A DNA stretch of 64,000 bases from Marthasterias glacialis. Lineage: Eukaryota; Echinodermata; Asteroidea; Forcipulatida; Asteriidae. Positions 11,589 through 23,500 of this stretch are shown here, in pieces. The stretch lies in the NCBI GenBank assembly GCA_911728455.2, contig OU452225.1:12560731-12624730 (forward strand), written 5' to 3'. Position numbers and translations under genes: made by a program. The notes below the pieces were generated by a model. That model did no database searches. It was not told the origin of the DNA and saw only the letters and a list, made by a program, of their open reading frames with translations. Position 1 is the stretch's first letter. Each line of letters opens with the position of its first letter.

Positions 11589-14500
11589 CTGAAGTGTGGA
11601 AAAATTACAAAGGAAATTGTCAACCATTGCTTACAAGAAAAACTAGTTAATTTGTCATTGAACAAAGAAAAATAGACTAGAACGGGATTCGCGCCCGAGA
11701 CCACCACCTTCATAGGGCTATAAATAGCTAAGTTGGTTGAGCGCTGGCACAACCATATGGAGATCACAAGTTCAAATCCTGTTCTAGTCAATTACATTTA
11801 CCCAGTCAGTTTCCCCTTGGGGACTATCTTCCAGCACGTGCTAATCATCCAATCAGATTTCTCGACAGCCATGGTTTATAGAGCCATTGACAACGGCAGC
11901 AATTTTATATCCAATGGTGAGTAATTCCTCTTTGAGGGCACATATGCGCTCGCACAAGACGCAAAATCGCGCAAGCTTTGTTTGGTTGTATGATGATCAC
12001 ACTTTAGTAAGCTAAAAGATAAATTCGTTATCACAGGCGCGCTCATGGAATATGGAAACACATAGCGCGTCTGCGTCCCATTATGGGACACAGAAGCACT
12101 ACATTTTCCCGTAATCAACTCGCGCTCATGTGAAAACTAATAATATAAGAAAAACTAAGAACACAATGACAACTAAGGTTTGCAGTTTTTGAAATAATAC
12201 ACCAGTAACCAACCAACAATTATAATTACTTGGAATGTGAAACAAGGTTAAGTGAATGGGTATAACCCTTGTAGTATGCCACTCCTTTTATTTCTTACCT
12301 GTAAACGAAGATAATGACGACAACTATCACGCAGAGCAAAATAAATATAGCCAAGGCAACCGGAAGGATAACCGTCGTTGGATGCTGTGATGTTGGACCC
12401 ACATGGGGAACACCTTCCGGTTTCTTTGTTGTTGCCGATTTCGGGGTGGGACCTCCTTTCATGGTGGGAACTGGCTTCACAGACCCGCCAGGGAGCTTAA
12501 CAGTGGTTGCTTCAGCAGCGGGATTTCCAGGGGATACATTTCCAGGGGAAACAGTCGAGGGCATGTTGTTTGGGAAGGACCCCTGGCAAGTGCGCATGTC
12601 GTCAAGGAGGGCAACCCCGTTAGGGCAGAGGCAGGTGTAAGAGGCAGAGCTTTCCGTGATCAAAGGGGCAGCAACACACAAGTCTGAGCAGCCACCGTTG
12701 TTAACACCGCAGCGGTTTGGTGTGCCTGTAGTAAAGTTTGTAGTTGAAATTAACTCAAAAAAATTCCCTGGATACATGTTCAGCAAATAAATGAATACCT
12801 GCTTCACAGTGTGCACTAATACTGAACGTGTTAAGAAAATTACATAGATTTTTTTCAAAAAAAAAAAGTAAAACACTACAACTGAAATGCAAGTTTCTGG
12901 GAAAACATATGTGAAAACGTGACTTACGACTTTGCTGTTTCAGTGGGTGGTAGACCTGGATGTCCATGGGGGAGTTAAGGTTTGTCAGGAGGGTCTCGCG
13001 ATCCAGTCCAGTGAACTTATTGGCCTTGGTGATGCATTGTCTCTCCCAGTCAGTCCAGTAGACAGAGTCCTCAAAGACAGAGATGGCGAAGGGGTGAGGC
13101 AGGAGAGAGGGGCTGTTGATGATGGTGCGGCGGCCATCCCCGTTGAAGTCACAGGTGCTGAGGGTGTGAAGCTTCGCATCGATCCAGAACAGCATCTCAC
13201 CGGCATAGTCGATGGTCATGCCGTTGGGCCAGGCCAGATTAGAGTCGACGATGGAGGTGCGGTAGGCTCCATTCATGCCTGCACGCTGGATACTTGGCAC
13301 CTGTCCCCACTCAGTCCAGAACATGAAGCTAAAATTTAGATTTGAAAAAAAAAAAAAAAATGAACAAACACACTGTGATTAATTTTTTTTAGAGAGAATA
13401 CTTTCTCACATGGCGTGATCAAGATATCGTTCCTAAAATGTTTTGAATCGTAATCTTTGTTGTCTGTTCACACATGTGCCTATAAAAATACAAAACCCTT
13501 CTTGCATTTTGCAACTTACATGGAAAACATTATAAGGGATTGGGGACTTCAATGCTTACCCAGTCTCTGGGTCCACAACGATTGCTCTTGGTTCATCAAT
13601 CTCGGTAGTGAATAGAGTCTTTGTTACCCCAGTGTTAAAACATGTGACGCCGACAGAGTTGTTTCCAGTGTCAGTCCAGTACACCTTACGATGGATCCAG
13701 TCCATGGCAACACCATCGGCCGTCTCTACTCGGTCCATGAGGGTCACTGGCCCCTGAGTGCCATCATCATCATCAAGTGGTCCCCTGCAAAGTCAAGTAA
13801 AAACTCAATAATAATTGGCACACCAAGCAACCCTTGCAAAAAATTTATGTACAAAGTATTAAGATGAAGAAGGGAAAAAAAAAAAAGAAAAAAAGAAAAG
13901 CAAACATACTTGAAGATTTTTTCCTCGACGACATCAGTCCACAGCAGGGTGTTGGTCGGCACGTCAAAGTCCAGGGACACTGCACTACGCAGATGGGAGT
14001 ACAGAGGCTTGTACTCTCCAGTATGGGTGTCTAACCAGCGGATATCATGACGGTTGGCGAAAAGTACGACCGGATGAGGCCCGGTAACTTTGCAAAAGTG
14101 GTCCCTCTCGAGGATGTACCCATCTTCACAGGTGCACTTAAAGCCGCCCTCCAAGTTGTCACAGCGCTGGCTACAGATGCCATGCTGTGTCTTACATTCG
14201 TTGATGTCGACGCAGTCGTTGCCCTGCAGTTCGTAGCCGTCCCTGCAAGAGCAGTAGTGTCCATTGGGGAGATCGATACAGGTGTGGGCGCAACCACCGT
14301 TGTTGGTCTCACACTCATTGGTGTCTGAAAAAAAAAAAAAAAAAAGCATAGATATTTGTGAAATATATTGATGATGTTTCAATGCCTCAGGCTATGCCTT
14401 AACCCACAACAAACAAGAGAATTTGAATTTGACAGCAGCACTTTTTTGTTTGTTCTACTCACAGCAGAGGTTTCCAAGTGGTTCATCTTCCCAGCTTCCA

Positions 14501-17500
14501 CAGTCGTTCCTTTGATCACAGACTTGGGTCATTGAGATACATTCTCCACTCGGACACTGAAACTGGGTGTGTTCATGGCACTGGTTTGCTGGGGCTGCAG
14601 TCAACAAAAGAAAATTATCCTTTATTAGTTTTAACTCTAAGGCCCTGTTGATTATATCCCGTAGGACATGAGGAGCTTATAGCACTGAATTGACATTGCA
14701 GCATAGTAATGTCCACCTTGTCTGAATCTCTTTGTACTGTCAATTTACCAATTGTGACCATCAATGGTATTTTAGTTACTTTTGACAAAATCAACGGGTT
14801 TCATCTCCAAAATCTGTCACATTCTCTCTGCTTCTTTACTTGTTGATCCTTACAACTCTTGTCTTTCAATGTCTGGGCAAGGTTTACTCCCTGTTAATAT
14901 TTACAAGAAATTGTTACTAAGTGTGGAAACAAATGTGTATCTGAAGTGAATTGAATCGAACCACATAGCAACCAGTAGAATGACTTACGATGAGAACATT
15001 TTTCGTCAGAACCGTCTGGGCAGTCCCGGACACCATTACATTCCTTGGTGCTATCGATGCATAGACCATTATCACACGTGAACTGGAACGCAGCGCATGT
15101 CTCCAAATCTGTTGATTGAAAACACAATTCCAAGTCAGCTTCCATTTTTAATTTTACACAGAAACCTGATACTAATCTGTATTTTTTTTTTTCAGAGTAG
15201 GGTTAAAATGTAAGGATGGAATACTTACGGCAGTCAGTTTCGTCAGATCCATCTGTGCAGTCACGGTCTCCGTCGCACTTCCACGACTCGTGGATGCAGT
15301 CGCCGTTGGCACAGGCAAACTCACGGTTCGAGCAAGGCGTTACGGGTAGGTCATCTATGCAGGATTGGCCCTCGTCTGAAAGATCCAAGCAGTCACTGTC
15401 ACCGTCGCAGACCCAGCGCTCGGGGATGCAGAAGGAGTTGTTGCAGCGGAACTCATTCGGGGCGCAGGAGGGCTCGGCACAGCCGACCTCATCCGAGTTG
15501 TCACCACAGTCATCGTCATTATCGCAGGTCCAGCGAACGGTGATACACTTTTGGTTGTCACATGTAAACTCATTGGATTGGCAGGTCATCATCCCTATAT
15601 ATAAAGAAATACGGCATTTAACTCAAATGTCTACATGTTTTTTTGACTGATTTTACATTCAATCATCCCCCCCTAATGAGTAACAAAGCTTCATGTACAT
15701 ACCACAACCAACTTCATCAGAGCCATTGTCACAGTCACTATCGAGATCACACTGCCAGCTGCTTGGTATACAAGTGCTTCCTTCTCCACAGCTGAACTGA
15801 TCGGCACGGCAGGTCTTTTGAGCTGCAAAGAGACAAAGCAAAGAAACGGGTCAAAACAGACCATTTCAGAGAGATGCAAAAATTACAAACAGGAAAGAAA
15901 ATGGGTTATTTACGTACTAAAAAACAAAACAAAAACAGTTTAATGTCTAAAACGTTCAAAATTAACTATTCAAATCAATACATTCTCCTGTCATTATTCT
16001 GTATGCATGGACTGCATAGACAAAAACAAGCCATGGGAAACCAGGCATAAAAATGTCCACAGAAATTTACAGTGGGGGGGGGGGGGGAGAGGAGGGTTGT
16101 ACACTTGCGTGACAAGTTACAGAGCATGTAATCTAAAACATCCCATCTGCCTTGAAAAAAAAATGAAGGCAAAAGGGCAAGGTAAAAAAACAAAAAAAAC
16201 AAACACAAACACAACCAAAAAACATTAAACCTTTTTTTTTATTTATAAAGAAACATATGGAAAAGCCACAACAAATCATACAAAACTAAAAATTCAGTCT
16301 GTGTACATCCGCATACCAGCACATAATCGTTACACAGCTTGCTGGTTTTATTGTTAGTTTTCCCAAACGAAGCCCCAACCCATATGGAGATCTAGCTTGA
16401 CCTGCGATCCTATCTGGGCTGAATTGTCTGGACTATATGCAAATACTCTCAATTCACCAATCCGTGGGACTCCTAACTATCCAGTGGCCCCATGATAAGC
16501 TCCCCCGCTCTAGTGAGCTCGAAAATGCCAGGCAGACAGATGTTCGTACTACTAGGCCAGCAAAACAAACTAGTACTTGCACTCTTTTCATCGCGCATGG
16601 TGTGAACACACTTATTTTATAGCTTTCACATTGAACTGATCTACTCTATTCAATCTGCATTTATGACTTATATTTTGTTCTTGGGGAAAAAAGTACAAAT
16701 GCTTTAAAACACAAATACAAACTAGCTCAGGATAAAATTTGAGTTTTGAGTGGCGGATGAAGTGAGTTATCATGAATGTCTTCAGGAAACTATGTTATAG
16801 ACCTTGCTTTCATGGATTAAGCAGGCCCATCAATATCAAAATCTTTTGATGTTACGTGAAAAACTTTCAACCGAGGTCAAACTCCCAGCAAGTGAAAGTC
16901 TACTAGACATATCGTAGTTTATTCACCCCTAGACCATCAGGTGATGTCGGCTTTACCAGGCTTACCAAAAGAAGAAATCAATTACGTAATTGAGCCCAGA
17001 CCAGTCAAGCAGAATTATAGCCCTCCCAGTATACACCAGCAATTTTCCAAGCTAAATTCTGGTCTTGTAATCTCATTGTTATTTTTTAATGATAGTTCAA
17101 CTAGTCAAGCTCTGATAATGTGATAATACATAATGACATCATATGGGGCTGGGGAACAAACAAGTGTTATATTCTGCCAATATGTGGTTGCTTCAAAAAC
17201 ATGTTCCTCTCAGTTTTCCCAACATAAGCACAGTTACTGTGGTTAAAGCTGTGCTGCTAGCACTCAAGCGAGACCGTACCAACTCATGGCAAACACAGCC
17301 AGTAGACCCTCAATAGAGTCTAACAAAGCTGCAGTATGACCATGCAATTCTAAAGAAACGATCCACTGCACAGTTGCTCTAGACTGAGTGTGTCACTATG
17401 TGGCGCTTTCTCAAAGCCCCAAACATTGGGATTTGCATTTATGTAGAAGATTGTTTAACACAATAGCACCTGGCTACAAGGGCCGATTTTTGCATAAGAA

Positions 17501-20500
17501 AAGGCCCAGGAATTCCAGAATCAACAAAGGAAAGGAAACTTTTCAGTATAGTTCCTTGAAAAGGCGCTGGGCTGATGTATGTGAAAGTGTATGAAGGATT
17601 TGATGAACCATTGTACCTTTGGTGTACAAAGTGACTGGCCCTGAGAAGGTGGTTTATTAACCCTCTGTGCCAAGTCAGTTGTGGGAAAAATTGCAACACT
17701 GGCGTTCTTGTTATATAAAAAAAAAAGTGGTCTAGTTGATCATAATAATTTGTGGATTTACGATAGCGTATTAATTGTTATTATATTATTCATTTACAAG
17801 AAGCATTTTGGAATGGGCTTACATTCTGTTATTTTAGCAAAGTGGCAAGACCAACCACGAGGGGGCTAACAGGGCCTATATGATATTCCAATAAATCCAC
17901 GCCATGGACTGCTTCCAAGCCTGAGCAACTCTACTATTATTCAAATTCCCCCTTTCAATTGGTTAGCTCAGTGGGTGTTCCATAACATTTTATAAGTTCG
18001 GTGAACAAACAATTTTTATGCTGTTGAAAGCCTAAGAACATTTAACAAATTAATTTGAAAAGAGGGGAAAAGTTCAGAAATCTTTCCCATATGAAGCAAG
18101 ATTTTTTTCTAACTTCCTTACAGCTTACACATCAATGAATTAACATCATCCTTGTTTTAATGATTGGCTTGTGATAGCATTGTGTAAAGTGTAACTCATA
18201 TACAAATTGCCATTGCCAACTTATCAACACTATAATCAGCTTTATGTTCCCAGTCAATGTACTTTGGAAATTTAAAAACGCGGAAATAAGCACTCAAGAG
18301 TTATCAAAGGATATGATAACCGACATTTCATTTACTCAGTCAACGATTAAGTGTTTAAGGTAAACAATGATGCAACAATAGCTTTTTGTTGTTGCCCAAA
18401 ACCTTTACTTTAAAAGGACAGGAAACAAAAATTTCTTTTAAGGTTGTACAAAACCACCGGAAACCAACAAAATGTTGGCTTCTTTTTCTAAACAAACAAT
18501 AAAGTCAACCCCTTTCAATTCAACATTCTTTGCAAAAATGAATTTAAGGGTTGTTTTATACGCACTCTTTGACCTTTGCCCTTCATCTGCTGTGCTTGTT
18601 GCATTTTCTAGAATTTTTTTTTTTTTTTTTTTTTTTTTTTGGGGGGGAGGATGAACTTGCAAAGGTCAACAATCTCTTGGAGGGCACCAGTGGAGGCCTA
18701 ATTCTTTTTCCGTTCGCAAAGCAAGCTGCTTCGGCCCGCGCCCATGGATAAGTAACCTCAGGCAGTCTGGTGGGTTTCACAGTCAGCAACTTGCAGGATA
18801 ATTTCTGAACTTCCTGTGGCTTCAAACACCTCAATAAAGACGGTTATGGAATGATAACCCTTTGCACTATGGTTCTTTATTAAATGATTTCAATAAGAAC
18901 TGGAACTTTGCTCTTTCAGATATATGTTACAGCGATTGATAAGAACTGTTTAGTAAACACTCCTTATCAAAAGTTGTTTCCTGGTAAACATGGGTATTAG
19001 AGCTTATCAACCAGCCACGAAAAATCTATCAATGGATATCATCAAATTGGATGAGCTAATGCCTGGAAACTAACAAACCTCAATTGGGAGTTTCTTAATG
19101 TTTGAAACGTACCACATTGTGAGGCATCTTCGTCGGAACCGTCGGCACAGTCCATGTCCCCATCACATTGCCATCTTCCCGGGATGCAGTGCTCGCTCCT
19201 ACATTCAAACTCGGTGGAGCTACACGTTCTTTGTGCTGAAAAAATTTAACAAAATTGCAACTTGTTAGTTCACATGAATTTTAAAATTAAGTAAAACTAC
19301 AGTTGGCCTCTGTTTGGTTGTTTTCGTCGTTTTTCCCTACGGCAGCGTTTCGTCAGTTAGAGAGGTGTCTTCTGGGTGCAAGTCCCTTTCCTAAATTGGA
19401 CATCCTTTATGCCCAGAACCTAGCTTACACCTTGCTCTCCAGCAAAACTATAAATAAATTCAAACATTAATTTTCTTTAAATTTGCGCAGCTTCTTCATG
19501 CTCGTTTTCTCTTACATTGTAATTTTACTTCACACCTTGTTTGCAATGCAACCCTCCACTCCCCAACAAATCGTACGATGTAGAAACACAAGGCCTCGCC
19601 CCTTTCCGACCACGCCACTTACAATTCCCAGCATTCTCTGACACTTGAAGCATGAGGGAGTCACAGCATGGCGGCCCAGTGTACGTGATAGCCCTTCCTT
19701 GGACTCTACTGAACTAATGACCTTCAGGGAGAGTGGGGGGAAACTGGCCATTATTGTTGTAGCAGGTGTGAAAATGCTACAGTGGCCTTGTTGAAATGAG
19801 AAGTACACCACATGGCATCTTTGGACTGATACTGTCCTGCCACAGGTCCTATCATACAGGAAGGCTTTTGCCTGATTTATAAAACTATTTAATATAATCT
19901 TCACTTTTCTCCCTTTGTGATCAATAAGGGGGGAGGGGGAGAACCTCTCTCCCTTCTTATTTAAAAAAATAAAGCCAAGAGTGCAAATCTCAAGACAGCA
20001 AAATACTCTTATCTGAATTTCTAATAAAATGCAGGCAAAGCATTTTCTCAAACTTTTTCCCGGCCATTAAATTCAACAATTTGTTTCCCAGGCAAGAACC
20101 AGTGACCTGGGTCAGCAACATGGGAATTTTGCTTACTGGTTCCTGCTCAGTTCGACAAGGACTGATTTCTGAGACCGCAATCATGCTGTTTATGTAGGTC
20201 AAATTTTTGACGGGGTCAGCTCAGACCTTAGACTAATTTATCTTCTTTTCCTTCCCAGTTTACACGCTTTGGGACTCAACCGATAAAAATGAAAACAAAG
20301 CCCACGCATTTTTACACTTTTGGAATTATATTGACGACTTTGTTCTGGAGGTTACGTCCGAAGGTTAGAAAAAAGGATACGCTGTAAGAGTTTTCATTTA
20401 AAAAAGAAAAGAAAAATCAATGTTGAACTGCTGTTGAAACAGGAAATACATCACCTGTTGTTTACATTTGTTTAGTTTCATATTCGATCAATAAATATAA

Positions 20501-23500
20501 ACAGTAAAGTCAAAATTAGTAGATGTTGTTGATGTAAAATTCAAAAATAAACTAATTAGGAATTAATTAATTAGTGCTGATATGTTGAAAGAAAGGGACT
20601 TCAGAACAGGACTTCGGAAGTAATAAAGTAACAGCAAACAGTGACATAACATGCCAGCAAAAAAAAACCCAAAAAAACAAAAAACAAAAACCCAGATATC
20701 TACTACTATTAAATTCATTTTTCAAAATATATGCTACATAAATTTAAATCCTGGATTCCTTTCAGCACACGCACAAGGCACTTGTATCCGGTTGACGGAA
20801 AGGTGAAATGCAGTTCAGTAAAAGGATCAGAAAGACTTTAAAAAGAGTTTATTGGATGGAAAATAAGCACTCACTTTTACTTCTACCACTCCAAACCAAA
20901 GGAAAAAAAGAAAATTGCGCTTGAAACTTGGATGAATTTGTCTTTGTTAGAAGTATTGGCCAGATACAAACAATCTGGGTGAAACACGACCACAGCAATT
21001 CAGAGTCTTGGCTCAATATCTGATGAATATGCGCCGTGCAAGCATTCATGTATATGCATTGGATTTGATCTAAAGCGTTTCCGCAACAGCATTTTAAAAA
21101 ACCCGCAGAGTGATTCTTCAATTTATAACATCCGTTAATTAGACACACTATACGGCTTTTATTATTCACCAGCATTGGAACATAATCAAAAACCACCACA
21201 GATTATTTTTCTTCTGCTGGGGTGCAGGTGAAAATTGAGTCATCCTGCATTCAGTCAAATGGCCTGAGACCAAACCACAGAATTTTTGAGTTCTGATTGG
21301 ACATTACACATTGGGCGGCTTCAGCCAGCCACAATGTTGCGGCTACCCTTGGATTATTTCCAGCCTGTGAAATCTTGTAGCAGATTACCATCAACAGGAG
21401 AAAGTGAAAAGTATTGTTTCTCGTATTCCTCAATCTATATTTTCAACAAGAAGAAAATACCGTTTCCCCACCAGACTAGCCCTACATACTACGCAACAAC
21501 AAATATGTCAAGCTGAGTTATAACCAGTCCGTGAAAAGTTGGACGTGTTTGGAACACCTTTTTTTTCACACTTAAAAATTATCCCCCGAGTTTTGTATTT
21601 TAATCTAAAGCTGACCTCATTTGAATGGTTTATGATCAATTGATTCAAAAGGTTGTTATAGTTTATACTAATTATTGCTGCACTCTAATTATTAACATTT
21701 TACTACCTTGTTAATGATCTGAGACATTTTTTATTCTCTTGGCAATTAATTTAGGATGGACTCATTATGCATCCCTCAAAACAAGGCGTTTTTCTTGCGT
21801 GGCCTCCAAGTCAATACATCAGATCATGGCATGACTGTGCTCCTGGCCAATCACAACAGACCACTGACACGTGTGTACATTTCATGAATCTGTCTTGTCA
21901 TCATGTATGGCCGGCTGGAGAGAATTCTAATTAATGATTGCCCATACAAACTAAAACCACCATGGTTAATAGGTTTGCAATGGGGGGAGGGGGTAAAAAA
22001 AAACACTGATTGGCTAACCAAATGTTTAATGCATTGCAATTTACTGACATTGTTGCCAGCACCCGTCAAAACAGGATGAGCGGAGTTACTGCGAGTCAAC
22101 ACACGCCAAGTTGCTTTCATCCAGACATCAGCTACATATTTTCTTCGGAAACAAAACTTTAACGCGATCGGAATGCTGAGCCGTTCTGTTTTTAGACCAT
22201 GTCACTTTGTCTCCGTAATCATTAGGCCAGGATCATGTTATTTTACTTAACAGGAATGTACAAGAAGGGATTACATGACCACATTGTTCAGACGTCACCA
22301 ACATTTTTTCCTTGAAACCAGATCATTCAGCCTTTCAACTGTAAATCCTATTTTGACTTTCTACACACAAATGAATTTTTCTTCAGTTGGCTGTAAGCTC
22401 AACACCAAACACAGCCCCTTTCTTGTAAAGCTTAGGGTCAGCCATAGTCCATTGATCAGACAGGAAATTTGCACAGGGGTTGTGGTGTATTCAGGGTTTC
22501 AAAATGGCACCATGAAGAATAAAAAAAAAAAAACTGTTTATTTGTATGTAAATACAGTCCGGGGAATGTTGAGTGGGTGATACACTACAGGTAACCACCA
22601 CAGAGCAATGGTACCACCATGCCCGAGTTTTACAGCTGGGTGTGGTATTGTGTATAAAGTTCAACCAGTTCACACAATAACCCCAAGGTGGTGTGATGCT
22701 CAGTGATTTACAAAGTGGTATTGTAGTCAGCCATTCTTTCATTCTGAATCCAAAAGAATACTCATAAATAACCCAAAAATCTTTACCTGCCAAAAAGCAA
22801 TTTAATAGAAAAGAATAAAGCAAGATTTGCTTCACCTGACTCCAACTTGGATGCCATGGACCTTTCAAATTAATTATAGTTCAAAAAACATGGAGAAGGG
22901 GACCATTGTGTATGCTTCCAGTAGTTTTTAACAAATTAGGAAGTCTAGCACCCAAGCATTGCTAATGCTAATCCTAACCCAACTCACTAGTGCATAAACA
23001 AAAAGGTTACGAATCTCCACAATAATAAATCAATTGTCTGTTGTATTATGTAGGCCACATTAGTTAGGTAGTTTCTGAGAAGCCAATTTATTGAACAATC
23101 ACGGTTTCAAACAAATTAAAGATGGGCTTTTAATCATTGTTCAGTTGAGATACTAAGTGGCTTTTGTAACTAAAATTATCAAACTTGAGTGAAACTTCAG
23201 TACTAGCTGCTATAACTATAAAACAACATTTTTGAGGACTGAGCTGGAAAAAAAAATTCCCACCATTGACTTGAAAAATAGATGCTTGAAATTTAAGTAC
23301 CAACTGGTCAATTTATGCACATTATCATCACCTATTGACACACTTAAATATTGACAAATGGTGTTTTACTCAAGTATAGTCTTTATAAGATAAAAAGTAC
23401 ACTACTATGCACACACTTCAGAGATAGCAAAAAAGTACTGGATTTTTAACACCTCAAATATTTGCAGAGTGGATTAAATGCAACTTAAAAGCTTAGGGCA

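Noticed and set aside
12314..13339. Plus-strand frames of 94-135 codons opposite receptor exons 10 and 11
   Set aside because: They are antisense shadows of GC-rich coding exons with clear splice sites and domains on the minus strand.
15216..15650. Plus-strand frame of 144 codons opposite exon 5
   Set aside because: It is antisense to the three LA repeats. Its length follows from the codon bias of the real exon.
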